64,000 bases of DNA from Microvelia longipes (taxonomy: Eukaryota > Arthropoda > Insecta > Hemiptera > Veliidae), in contig JACMZG010000008.1 in assembly GCA_018340805.1 (NCBI GenBank), forward strand, positions 27,633,914-27,697,913. The letters are read 5' to 3'. How positions within the stretch are numbered: the stretch's first letter is position 1; each line of letters starts with the position of its first letter. This document shows positions 24,690-36,222 of the stretch, piece by piece. The notes under the pieces are model-generated. The model saw only the letters and a program-made list of their open reading frames with translations. It was not told the DNA's origin and ran no database searches. A program made the translations under genes and the position numbers.

Positions 24690-24945
24690 AGTAACTTTTA
24701 TTAAAAGCTAAAAGGGTTAAAATGAGAGTTGCTTTTATTAGTTGCTGATAGGGTTAACATGAGAGTTCAGGTAATAAATAAATAATATCTTTTATTAGTA
24801 ACTAATAGGGTGAAAATGTAAACCAGAAATAATAAAGGGTTATACTAAAGAAAAAGGACTTTTTGAATGAGAGGTATAAAATATAAAATTTATAAAAAAT
24901 AACTTTTATAAGTAGCTGATAGGGTTAAAATGTTGATTAAGGTAA
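24690..24945 (+). repeat. Degenerate tandem repeat with CTTTTATTAGTNRCTGATAGGGTTAAAATG-like unit
   Basis: Four decayed copies of a unit around AGTAGCTGATAGGGTTAAAA occur, ending at about 24722, 24762, 24818 and 24932. Spacing is irregular. Confidence 0.6.
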
Positions 24946-25806
24946 TAATTTTGAAAAAGTATGTATCTAGATAAGGTGCAACATTTTACTGATTGCTCTT
25001 ACATTTTTAAATAATTAATATTTTAAATAGCGACGTAAAGAAAACAATAATCCTTAATTTACTTTAGGAAGAAAATAATCTGGCTTATTTCTTTTTAAGT
25101 TGAAAATGCATATGAGAACTACTTGGCATTATAATTTTCTCTGGCAAATCAATGATGAGAAATTGTCATGGAATACATTAACTTTAAGCGAAAGGTTTGA
25201 TGTTTTACTGAATTATATTATCATTATTAGGGTAAAAGTAGATTTAGCGATGGTAGAGATGAGTCGAGGTTACTGGGCTAATAGTAGGTCTAAACACCGC
25301 AAGACCATTCTAACAGAAACTAAAGAAAAAGAAGAACTTTACAAGAAAAACAAGACAAACTGGTTTCATCCTTCTGACTCCTCTAATTGTTTTGACACGG
25401 AAACACTCGATATCTTTCTTAAAAAATTCTATAACTTTGAACTATTTTATCTTCTTTAATAAAATAAGATTTTATTTATTAGAATTAATAAATCCTTATA
25501 AATCACACCACTCAAACCGATACATTTAATTATAAAAATAATAAAACAATAATAAAAGATATAGTCATGAAATAATAATCCAAAAAAAATAATCTAAACA
25601 AAATCATACATATATGTGTGTATGATACATTGATACATATATCATACATATATATCATACATATTAAAACCTCAGCTTTTAGATTTGTTTTATACCAGAG
25701 AACACTATTATTTTATGGGCAACTAATAAAGAAAAAAATGTGCTACTGTATTTAATTAGAGATTTTTATCTCATTTAAATGAATCCAGTTTAAAAAACTA
25801 AAAAGC

Positions 25807-25807
<1 letters not shown>
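24946..25807. other. AT-rich sequence with one 119-codon open frame of unknown meaning
   Basis: 25100-25459 (+) is the longest open frame outside repeats and the RTE fragment. The predicted product has a mixed-charge middle (RSKHRKTILTETKEKEELYK) and no domain I recognise. A frame of this length is near what chance gives over 64 kb of such AT-rich DNA, so I do not call a gene. Confidence 0.4.
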
Positions 25808-25865
<58 letters not shown>

Positions 25866-25875
25866 ATATATATCG
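25808..25875. repeat. (TA)n microsatellite
   Basis: About 27 perfect TA units, then CGATATATATATCGG. Confidence 0.95.
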
Positions 25876-26582
25876 GATACCAGTAATGGTACCCCATTAC
25901 TAAAACGAGTAGAATCGCAATCTTACATAGGTACACGCATACACAAATACATCAAAATATGCTTTCTATTCAGAACAGACATATCTAATATCAAACCAAC
26001 AAAAATTCATATGCTTTAAGTTTGGTTCATTCAACAATGAAACAGAACTAAAAAAAATCATATTTTCCATTTCACATCATTGGCACAAAAAATAGTTTGA
26101 TCTATTTTTCTACGTCACTTTCTCTCTTTAGAATAACAAGGGTTTAGGAAAAAAATATGAATGAAAAACAATAAAGGTGAGAGCGATAGAATTGACCTTG
26201 TCAAACCAACCTGCTGGTGACAAGATATTAACGGATAGTAGAAAAACTAGCACCGAGATCTAGAGATTGGAGTCTGTGTGAAAGAAAAACTATAACAATA
26301 TGATCAAAGTAAAAAGAAAATATAATATAATACCGGGAAGAACTAAAGGCTAATAAAAAATAGTGAGTGAGTCAGCAGGTTAAAACTTATATGAAATACA
26401 AAAATTTTTCATGAAATGGAGACATAAAAGTATGATATAGAATGATAAAAGTATCTATTACGTTGTGTAAAGCTTAAGAATGAGTATTCTAAGATATTTC
26501 GAGGGCAGGGGCTTCCTTTTTATTTGTAAAAAACTTCGTTATTATAAAATTGAAAGAAAAGTATTTTTAGCGAATTTAATAT
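25876..26582. other. AT-rich sequence, no feature recognised
   Basis: Nothing supported. Confidence 0.5.
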
Positions 26583-26805
26583 TTTTACTTTTCCTCATTT
26601 ATACCGTGGGTATAAAAAAAGAAAAGTATTGTGTTTGCATAAAAAATCCGAACCGGGACTGAAATCAGAATTATCCGTTTCAGGTGTTTTAAAGGCCTCC
26701 TGAATGGTTTTCACAAAGTTGTCTGTCTGTATGTGTTTGTTATCATCGTAGCTTCAGGTGTATAGAGAGTAGAAACTTTGTACAAAAATCAGTCTACGCT
26801 GTTCA
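26583..26805 (+). mobile_element. Family P head fragment interrupted by a minisatellite (copy E)
   Basis: The head palindrome and first ~200 bp match copy F closely, up to TACAAAAATCAGTCTACGCTG. The 43-bp tandem array begins there, and no continuation of family P was found after the array at 29130. Confidence 0.85.
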
Positions 26806-29130
26806 CATTATGCCAGTTAGAGACATCGTCAAACCAATTTTGATCACATTATGCCATTAAGAATTTTGATCAAATTATGCCAGTTAAGAACACTAAATAA
26901 ATTTTGATCACATTATGCCAGTTAAGAGACACTCATCAAATAAATTTTAATCACATTATGCCTGTTAAGAGACTCTCATTAAATAAATTTTGATCACATT
27001 ATGCCAGTTAAGAGAAACGCATCAAATAAATTTTATCACATTATGCCAGTTAAGAGACACTAATCAAATAAATTTTGATCACATTATGCCTGTTAAGAGA
27101 CACTCATCAAAATCACATTTTGATGATCACATTATGCCAGTTAAGAGACAATCGTCAAACCAATTTTGATCACATTATGCCAGTTAAGAGACACTCATCA
27201 AATAAAATTTGATCACAAATTATGCCAGTTAAGAGACACTCATCAAATAAATTTTGATCACATTATGCCAGTTAAGAGACACTCATCAAATAAATTTTGA
27301 TCACATTATGCCTGTTGAGAGACACTCATCAAATAAATTTTGATCACATTATGCCAGTTAAGAGACACTCATCAATAAATTTTGATCACATTATTGTTAA
27401 GAGACACTCATCAAATAAATTTTTGATCACATTATGCCTGTTGAAGACAACTCATCAAATAAATTTTTGATCACATTATGCCTGTTAAGAGACAACTCAT
27501 CAAATAAATTTTGATCAATTATGCCAGTTTAAGAGACATCATCAAAATAAATTTTGTCACATTATGCCTGTTGAGAGACACTCATCAAATAAATTTGATC
27601 ACATTATGCCTGTTAAGAGACACTCATCAAATAAATTTTGATCACATTATGGCCAGTTAAGAGACACTCATCAAATAAGTTTTGATCACATTATGCCTGT
27701 TAAGAGACACTAATCAAATAAATTTTGATCACATTATGCCTGTTAAGAGACACTCATCAAATAATTTTAATCACATTATGCCAGTTAAGAGACACTCATC
27801 AAATAAATTTTGATCACATTATGCCAGTTTAAAGAGACACTCATCAAATAAATTTTGATCACATTATGCCATTAAGAGACACTCATCAAATAAATTTTGA
27901 TCACATTATGCCTGTTTGAGACACACTCATCAAATAAATTTTGATCACATTATGCCTGTTAAGAGACACTCATCAAATAAATTTTGATCACATTATGCAG
28001 TTAAGAGTTAAAGAGACACACTCATCAAATAAATTTTGATCACATTATGCCAGTTAAGAGACACTCATCAAATAAGTTTTGTCACATTATGCCTGTTAAG
28101 AGACACTAATCAAATAAATTTTGATCACATTATGCCTGTTAAGAGACCCTCATCAAATAAATTTGATCACATTATGCCAGTTAAGAGACACTCATCAAAT
28201 AAATTTTGATCACATTAATTCACATTTTGTTATGTTAGAGAACACTCATCAATAAATTTTGATCACATTATGCCTGTTAAAGATTTTTGATCACATTATG
28301 CCAGTTAAGAGACACTCATCAAATAAATTTTGATCACATTATGCCAGTTAAGAGACACTCATCAAATAAATTTTAATCACATTATGCCTGTTAAGAGACT
28401 CTCATTAAATAAATTTTGATCACATTATGCCAGTTAAGAGAACTCATCAAATAAATTTTATCACATTATGCCAGTTAAGAGACACGCATCAAATAAATTT
28501 TGATCACATTATGCCAGTTAAGAGACACTCATCAAATAAATTTTGAATCACATTATGCCTGTTAAGAGAAACTCATCAATAAATTTTGATCACATTATGC
28601 CTGTAAGAGACACTCATTAAATAAATTTTGATCACATTATGCCAGTTAAGAGAAACGCATCAAATAAATTTTGATCACATTATGCCAGTTAAGAGACACT
28701 CATCAAATAAATTTTAATCACATTATGCCTGTTAAGAGACACTTGATCACATTATGCCTGTTAAGAGACACTCATCAAATACATTTTGATCACATTATCC
28801 TGTTAAGAGACACTCATCAAATAAATTTGATCACATTATGCCTGTTAAGTGACTCTCATTTAAATAAATTTTGATCACATTATGCCAGTATAGTGTATGC
28901 CAGTTTCATCTCAGTTAAGAGACACATCAAATAATTTTGATCACATTATGCCTGTTAAGAGACACTCATCAAATATTTTGTGCCTGTTAAGAGACACTCA
29001 TCAAATAAATTTTGATCACATTATGCTGTTAAGTGACTCTCATTAAATAAATTTTGATCACATTATGCCAGTTAAGAGAAACGCATCAAATAAATTTTGA
29101 TCACATTATGCCTGTTAAGAGACACTCATC
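26806..29130 (+). repeat. 43-bp minisatellite, ~54 copies
   Basis: The unit is GATCACATTATGCCAGTTAA plus GAGACACTCATCAAATAAATTTT. Two main variants alternate (GCCAGTT and GCCTGTT). A two-unit block with GAGACTCTCATTAAATAAAT followed by GCCAGTTAAGAGAAACGCATC recurs near 26960, 28390, 28600 and 29035, so there is higher-order structure. Many units carry single-base indels, from decay or from consensus error. The 67-codon open frame at 28671 is an artefact of the repeat. Confidence 0.95.
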
Positions 29131-30118
29131 CTCACTTCATTTTAATAATTGTCTTTAGTTAGCACAAATAAAAAATAAAACAAATTTTTGAGGTAAAAGT
29201 TTTCAAAAAAAGGATTAAAAGAGTTCACTATATTGTAGGGCAACGTTTGCTACATAGTATATAATAATGAGAGAATAAATTTTATCAGCAACAAATTCAA
29301 AATATCTTAAACTTTCATTTTAGGGGTTACATATGAAAAACAGATTTGAAAACTACTGTCAAGCTTTACAGTTGTAATACAATCTAATGGCTTCAAAATT
29401 TAAAAGTTTATAATAAAGAAGCCAACATCACGTCCGGCAACATAACTATATTTTTAATTAATATAAAGAAGGTGTTATTTAAAAAAATTAATATAAAGAA
29501 GGTGTTTAGAAAAAAATAAACATCATAAATGGACTTAAGATTAAAGTATGTTTTTTGTCTGAGATAAGCAAAAATGAAATATAGTAAATAAGTCTTACTA
29601 AAGGTGAGTTTAAGTAATTAACTAAAATACCATCCTAACTATACATCGATAACTTTGTACTAACTTACAAACGTAAAGCAAGACTATAAAAACAAACAAG
29701 CCACTAAACAAAATAATAATATGACGATGTACAAAAAAAATATTAGGAACAAAAATAATAAACATTAATTAATTGGGTAAAATTCTAAATAAAATACTGA
29801 TAATTAATGTAATAACTGCAGAACTTTTCATTCACTATTAGCAATATTCAATTGTCAGTATCTGGTCATCTCAAGGATAATCCCACAATAACAATGAAAC
29901 ACCGCATTCCTTGCAAATAATAAGTACTGTCTAGAAAATGAATAAAACATACAATAAAATGAACTTTAACAAAAATCACATTCTTGGAGTATTTTAAATG
30001 ACGTCCGTCCATCATTTTAAATTATTTACATACCAATGCTTGTAATATAATATTCTTTGAGGAATTTTTTATATTACGTAAGAATAAGTTTATTGTTCTC
30101 AGCTATATTACTAAATAT
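29131..30118. other. AT-rich sequence with a short duplication
   Basis: AATTAATATAAAGAAGGTGTT is duplicated at about 29457-29478 and 29490-29510. Nothing else was seen. Confidence 0.5.
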
Positions 30119-30832
30119 TTTTACTTTTCCTCATATATACCGTAGGTATATAGGAAAAGTATTCAAATACAAAAAGATCCGAAACCGGGATGTCATCGGA
30201 ATGATCCGTTACAGGTGTTTTAAGGCCTCCTGAGTGGTTTTCGTAAAGTTGTCTGTCTGTATGTGTGTGTGTCTGTTATCATCATAGCGCCTAGAGTATT
30301 TATGCTAGAGAGTTAAAATTTTGAACTAAAATTAGTCTACCGCTGTAGTTGTGCTATTCGAAAAATATTTTCTTTATGACGTCATTAACCCGCAATAATG
30401 ACACAGCGAAAATTTCGAAAAATCATAAAACACGGAAAAATGCTGCGATCTGATTGAAAGTTGGCACGCATGTTCTTATGTATAAGACATAACGATATAT
30501 GTGCTAAGTTTAATTTAGTATAAGTGTATCTTTTGAAGTAATAAATAGTGTGTACAACGTTTAATACAACAAGTCCATTTATGATTTTTGGTGGATCATA
30601 AAAGTTAAGCAGCATCGAGCGTGTTCAGTGCCTGGATAAATGACCATTGGGAATGAAACGACTGTATTTACTATCTGAGGACGAGCGAAACGAGTCCGAA
30701 GACGTGTTACAGTATAGATTTAAAAACTTATAATTCATATGTCGAACGAAGCGAGTCCGAAGCAGGGAGGATGAGCATAGTGAATCCGATGTAATGAGGA
30801 AAAGTTACGAGGCACCCCGTACCCGATTTTTG
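30119..30832 (+). mobile_element. Family P dispersed repeat, best full-length copy (copy F)
   Basis: Begins with a near-palindrome at 30122-30161 (TACTTTTCCTCATATATACC meeting GTAGGTATATAGGAAAAGTA). The body includes CCGAAACCGGGATGTCATCG, GTCTGTCTGTATGTGTGTGT and GACGTCATTAACCCGCAATA, then the 5S-like block at 30594-30653 and two diverged copies of a GAGCGAARCGAGTCCGAAG motif. It ends with GAGGATGAGCATAGTG and CCCCGTACCCGATTTTTG. No coding capacity. The final TTTTT could stop a Pol III transcript that starts upstream of the 5S-like promoter. Confidence 0.9.
30594..30653 (+). other. 5S rRNA-like segment in family P copy F
   Basis: GATCATAAAAGTTAAGCAGC, ATCGAGCGTGTTCAGTGCCT and GGATAAATGACCATTGGGAA align in order with about 60 bp of the 3' half of insect 5S rRNA, covering box A (TTAAGCAGCATCGAGC), the intermediate element and box C. 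Confidence 0.75.
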
Positions 30833-31865
30833 TAAAGTGAAGTTTTATTATTTTTCTTTTTTAATTTTCCAAGCAGGTCTCTGTACAGTAAAATAAGAAT
30901 CCTTAAAATCAGCAGCTATCTGTAACGTAGATTTACGAAGTAAAAATATCCGATTTTTATACTCCAGAAAACTATTTGTTATTAAAAAAACATAATAATA
31001 CTAAATAAATCCAATATAACCAATATTAAAAGGTTTATATCTTAATATTAATCCAGAAGTAAAAAGAAACAAAAATTAAATGAATAGAAAACATTATAGA
31101 TCTAAAACACATCTTTAGATATTATTTATAATATAAACAAATAAATAAAGCTAATTTACTCCTTTATTTTGAACTTAAAGTTATTCTAGAAGAATAACAA
31201 AGAACATAAGCAATAATATAATAAGCAAGAAACCTGCCCTACGTCAGCAACAATAAAATAAAAAATCAAGTAAAAATAGAGAGATATTATCAGGTGATTC
31301 AATCAAATATAAAAAATAACTATTAAATAGTCAAGTGGACATAAAGATACAGCATCTTCTAAAATAGCTTTACCCATTTTTATCTAACTCATTTCAAAAT
31401 ATTTTAAAATGTGACAGGTAGTTGATTTTATTTTATAAAGCTAAATTACAGTCAATTTAATTTTAAATAGTTTAAAAAGGCATAAACAAGCATGTAAAGT
31501 ATTTTTATTAGGTTCGGTTATCTAATATCTTAACTATATTATAATTTTGTTCCTGGGTAATTTTATATTATTTAAAGTTATGTAATTGAAAAATAAATAG
31601 ATTAAATATTTTACAAAATAAAACGAAAATTACATTTTTTTAAACTATGAAATAAAATTATTGAAAAAGCAGAAAAGATACAATCTGATATTTTTATCAG
31701 ATTGGCTCCGCAGAAAAGGGAGTTAAATGCCTTTATTAATTTTAAAATACCTTTGGATCAAGTTATATAAATTCTAAACTTCAATACGTTTTTATTTTGG
31801 AATACAAAAAACTAAAAATTAGCTTGAAAAAGTATTTAGTCTCTGAAAACAGCGAAGAAAATGCG
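30833..31865. other. AT-rich sequence, no feature recognised
   Basis: Nothing supported. Confidence 0.5.
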
Positions 31866-31907
31866 CCTACTTCCATATTTTATATAAAATAAATATACAT
31901 ATATATA

Positions 31908-31977
<70 letters not shown>

Positions 31978-31991
31978 GCCATGGAAGTAGG
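31866..31991. repeat. (TA)n microsatellite framed by 11-bp inverted repeats
   Basis: CCTACTTCCAT (31866-31876) and ATGGAAGTAGG (31981-31991) flank about 90 bp of TA repeat, so the whole block can fold into a cruciform. The IYIYIY-rich minus-strand open frame here is an artefact of the repeat. Confidence 0.9.
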
Positions 31992-32864
31992 TATGGTAAA
32001 ACTAAAATAACATCATTACAAATATTTTTTTTTCTTAAAGAGGAAAAATATTTATGGACTTGAAAAGGATAATTACTCATTTAAAAGAATAATGAATTCC
32101 TTAAAAAAAATCAACTCAGAGAAAGTCTTTCATAATTGTTCTTAATGTTTAACTGCTAGGCCTACATTTAGAGGAAGTAACTTAAACTTTCCTAAAGTAA
32201 AATTAGATATTAGCTATTAGGAAATGTTGTGTGTGCGGTTACAATAATTATGTAATTAGATAATAAAAATAACGAAGATGTAACAATAAATAATAGATAA
32301 ATATAAATTATGTTTATAAAAGATTATCAATTAGCTTATGGTATAGAAGATTATTCATAATCTTATGAATGGATTGAAACATAATAGGTAACTTTTTTAG
32401 GTCAGCATTAAGGAACTACAATTAAGATTATAAGATTATTTAAGATAATAGTTATAACATAGTTCATATTTACACATTTGCCCTGGAAAATTTGCTAAAA
32501 CCTCTTATTTCTTCTTGAGCTGCAATATTATATTATAGTAAGTCCAACAGCGATTAAGATTTGACCAAAAGTTTATTCCTAACGAAATAAATTCAAAAGA
32601 AAAATTAAATTAATTTCCTCTACTCTAAGCAAATTAAGATTAAAAATATTCATCTTATTAATAACATCTAACAACAATCTCATTAACGTTATAACAAAAA
32701 AATAATGACCTTTTAATAACATTAATCATGCAATAAATTGTATAATTATAGATAATAATGTCATTCGGAAAACATAAATCAGTCTAGTAATAATTGTTAT
32801 TAAAATTTTAAGATTTTTTTAAGTCATATTCATCAGCTTGTATATTTAATACATAGGCGTATTA

Positions 32865-32922
<58 letters not shown>

Positions 32923-33357
32923 TATATAAAAATATATGTATAGTGAACATTACAATATGTTTTCTTTTTATTTGAAAATTGTATACAAGTAAAACAGGAT
33001 TTGATCAAAGCAACTCAAATTCTTGACTTAACAGATTTATATATGACCATCTCCTCCAATTTGAAAAAAATATTTCTAAAAATTCAAAATATAACTCGCA
33101 TAAAGTGGTTTAACCTTTATTTAGTTTTATTAAAGATGTAATGCTTGCAGTTGCATTAGCTTGAAAAGCACACATGCAGATAGTCAAATAGCTAGAATTA
33201 ATTCGAAAGAGCTTGAAAGAACTTCAAATAAATAATTTAAGTTATAATAATAAATAAGTTGAAATCTCGGTTTCGGACTCCTAGCGCAAGCCAAACACAT
33301 ATTTAGTAGTCAGCGATAAAAAATACAAATGAAAAACATTGTAAAAATCTCAATGTA
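31992..33357. other. AT-rich sequence with a (TA)n microsatellite at 32867-32938
   Basis: Other than the TA repeat nothing was recognised. Confidence 0.6.
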
Positions 33358-33562
33358 CAAAGGGTACCTTGGTACTTTTCCTGGACCCCACTGGGCTAAT
33401 CAGTGAGAGTTAAGCGTGACACAGACAGACTGCATGATAAACCTCACAAAACGTCATAGAATCTCTGAAACGGATGATGATAATAAAATCTTGGTTTCGG
33501 ATTTTAAGGGGAACACAATACTTTTCCTTTCACCTGCGGTAGTAAGTGAGGAAAAGTAAAAA
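33358..33562 (-). mobile_element. Family P copy reduced to its two ends (copy G)
   Basis: The tail end (GGGTACCTTGGTACTTTTCC) at about 33362-33382 is followed within ~60 bp by the head half (ACAGACAGACTGC, TCTTGGTTTCGGATT, and the palindrome up to GAGGAAAAGTAAAAAT). About 500 bp of body, including the 5S-like block, is deleted. Confidence 0.75.
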
Positions 33563-34170
33563 TAAGTAATATGAGGAGTGAAATATAAGGATGTATATCG
33601 GCATCGGCACAAGAAAAACAAACACACTGATAAGTATAATTTAAAATTGAATTATACGTGCAAAAATTATTTGAAAACAAAATTACAGGATGCAAAACAA
33701 AGAAAGAGTAAAAGATTGAGTTTATTCAATCAATCTTTAATTCTTTACACAAAAAAGAATAAATGCCACTGCATATTATTCTGAGAGTGTAACAATGCGT
33801 AATAATAACACTGTAAATTGACTAAAAGGTATAAAAATAAATAAACAAATTTATAAAGCTTGATTTGCGGTTAAAGATAATCCAACCACAATCTGAATAA
33901 AACAAAAGAAAAGTTTGACTTAAAAATATTGTCACATTTAATTACAAAGATCTTTAAGTTTTCAAGGCCGGCAGATAATCCCCGGGATTATTTTAAAGAT
34001 AAATAAGTTGTATCTTAAGATAAAAACAAGTCTAATAAAACAAATAAAAATTAACTCCTGTTATACTTGGATATACGCGGTTTGAGTTAAGTAGATTCAT
34101 CAAAGAGGGAAATAGGAGTGTCACAGGAAAAGTCTGCTTAGACTAAAATAAATTACGAATAAAAAATATC
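33563..34170. other. AT-rich sequence, no feature recognised
   Basis: Two overlapping 63-68 codon open frames on opposite strands show no domain and are not called. Confidence 0.5.
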
Positions 34171-34567
34171 TTTATCTCTAGACGGTGTATAATGTGAAGT
34201 TTATTAACTACTTTTTAGGGTGTAAAGAAGCACTTTTCTCTCCCAAGGGTGAAAAAGTTACATTTCACTCTCTTGGGAGTAAAAAGAACCTATAAAAAGA
34301 TAGTCCCCAAAAATTTACTCTTATATATAAAATAAGTAAAACGTAACCCAAAAATGTATGAGGGGGATCTGACCAAAATAAAATTATTGGCTCATAACCT
34401 GTTTTAGGCCAAATAAATCTGTATAGGGAGCAATAAAAAAATTGATTTATTTGGGAGCAGCACCTCCAAAATTGATTAGGGGGGTTCGATCCAAAAAAAA
34501 TAAAAATAAAATACAATGAAATGAGAATATAACAATAATTAAATGACGTCAAAGTCTGAAGATAAAA
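34171..34567 (-). mobile_element. TIR element (family D), second copy
   Basis: The ends TTTATCTCTAGACGGTG and AGTCTGAAGATAAAATC correspond, reversed, to the termini of the element at 21452-21971. The interior shares the GAGCCAATAA, GGTCNGATCCCCC and CTCCCAAGGGTGAAAA blocks. About 120 bp shorter than the other copy. Confidence 0.65.
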
Positions 34568-34683
34568 TCTTGTATGAACCTTGGGAGTAAAATGTTATTT
34601 TTCCCCTTGGTTCCCTCTGCTTTTGCCTTAGGCACCAACTAACTGCTTGGGGATATAATAGCATTTTTAACACCCTTGGTAGA

Positions 34684-34915
34684 GTCACCCATGGTGTAGT
34701 GGTTAAGATACGCGGCCAATACACAGAATGAATGGACTCCGAGTTTATTTAGTCATGGATTCAATCCCAGCACGGGCCTCTGGGATTTTTATGAGAGGGA
34801 TAAAAATTCTGCGTACCACGTCCTTCTTAAGGGACGTAAAGCCGGTGGTCTCGAGCCTGTGCGTTGTCAGGTACTCGTTAAAGATCCGTTACCTAAATGA
34901 AACTAGGACCCTCAT
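34684..34915 (+). mobile_element. tRNA-derived SINE-like element
   Basis: A tRNA-like head contains an A-box-like stretch TGTAGTGGTTAAGA (about 34695-34708) and a B box GGATTCAATCC (34757-34767, consensus GGTTCRANNCC), about 60 bp apart. The body that follows contains GGGACGTAAAGCCGGTGGTC and GTACTCGTTAAAGATCCG, of a kind seen in arthropod SINEs. The end is uncertain and no A tail is obvious. The spacing and the degenerate A box argue against a functional tRNA gene. Confidence 0.6.
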
Positions 34916-35452
34916 AGTATATTCATATTAATACTATAGTGTGTCTGCCTAGTAGTTTAAAGTGTCTCTAGTAGTTTAAAATCTTAGTGTATGGAGGTTT
35001 AGTTTAACAGCGATGGCACGTGTTGTTCCTAGTTTTAACTAGACTATAAGAGTCAGTTAAAATATGTATGATTTTTTGAAAAAAGCATGAGAGGAACCAT
35101 AGAAATCCACGGCTCTTCTGTCTAGATTAGATGATATATACCTACACTTGAAATTAAAAGAAGTAGAACAATATCTTAGGGAGCTGGCAAAATGGCCCAA
35201 AAACGTGGCCTACTTGCCTAGTAGTTACAACCACTCCCCCCATATTACTACTTACACTCTTGGTGCATAAATAACTATTATTTTATTGGTATAATGATGA
35301 ATAATTTTATGTATCAATATTTCTGGGACATGTAATATATTATAGGACACATATTGACTGACATAGGTTATTATAAACAATGTTTTCTAGTAGTACATTG
35401 TAGTACATTAAACGTTTATTCAACTAACTTAATACTTTCATCAAATAAACTA
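34916..35452. other. Repeat-like sequence, unclassified
   Basis: A CTAGTAGTTTAAA motif is repeated at about 34949-34980 and a similar CCTAGTAGTTACAACC occurs near 35216, hinting at further SINE fragments. Too weak for a firm call. Confidence 0.3.
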
Positions 35453-35650
35453 ACTAATAATAATAATAATAATATAATAATAATAATATAAATAATAATA
35501 GCCATTTATTTACATTAAAGTTAGTTACATAACATTATATTTTACAGAGAGATATAGATTCTTTAATGCAGTTCGGCCATGGGCCGTGGCACCTCAATGA
35601 GGTTAGTTGGTAGCATGCAGTGGTGAATATGACTAATTTTATACATTAAA
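35453..35650 (-). mobile_element. Possible LINE 3' end with (ATT)n tail
   Basis: On the minus strand a GC-richer stretch (CTCATTGAGGTGCCACGGCC region) leads to TTAATGTAAATAAATGGCTA and then an (ATT/TAT)n tract at 35453-35502. A unique 3' region, an AATAAA signal and a simple-repeat tail are typical of some insect non-LTR elements. No coding sequence is attached, so the assignment is tentative. Confidence 0.35.
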
Positions 35651-36222
35651 ACTTCTATCTTATATACTTATCTATTTAATAACAATAATCATGCGAACCT
35701 ATTACATATTATCTAACATATTAAAATAATTCACTATTAATTAATTTCTTTATTTTTATTTTTTGTTTATTTTTTTTTTTTATTTTTTTTTCATTTTAAT
35801 TTATTTCATAATTATCAAACCTTTTATTTTTACACTACTATTAATTATCTAGACTATGTTACAAATTATTTTACTCTGTTTAGATTTTATATTAATAATT
35901 TATAGTAATTTAACAATTCAAAATTTTGCATGCATTTAATATTTTATTACTTAAGTAACTAAACTTAATACTATTTTACAAATTTAAAATATATAATAAC
36001 AATTTAAAAATAACGTAATACTAATACAATCCAAGTTATACTATTACTATAGAATTTAAAATTTAAACATTAAAAATGTTAGCAATTTATTTATAGATTT
36101 CTAATATAAGGGTAAATTATTACTATTTAAATTAGGATTTAGTTAGCTATTTATTCAAAAGGTATCAATTATTTATAATTAAGCAGTATTACATTTAAGA
36201 GATGTGTTGTTATTTTATTATG
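35651..36222. other. T-rich and AT-rich low-complexity sequence
   Basis: Long T runs at 35760-35800. No gene recognised. Confidence 0.5.

Noticed and set aside
25100..25459. 119-codon plus-strand open frame
   Set aside because: Longest non-repeat frame apart from the RTE fragment, but no recognisable domain, and a frame of this size is near chance expectation for 64 kb at this composition.
28671..28874. 67-codon frame with repeated LRDTHQI-like peptide
   Set aside because: Reads through the 43-bp minisatellite; its repeats follow the DNA unit.
26806..29130. Possible CRISPR array because of regular short repeats
   Set aside because: The repeats are contiguous with no unique spacers, and the context is eukaryotic.
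31880..32080. Minus-strand frame rich in IYIYIY
   Set aside because: Translation of a TA microsatellite.
34684..34775. Functional tRNA gene
   Set aside because: The A and B boxes are present, but no cloverleaf with a proper acceptor stem can be drawn and a SINE-like body follows.
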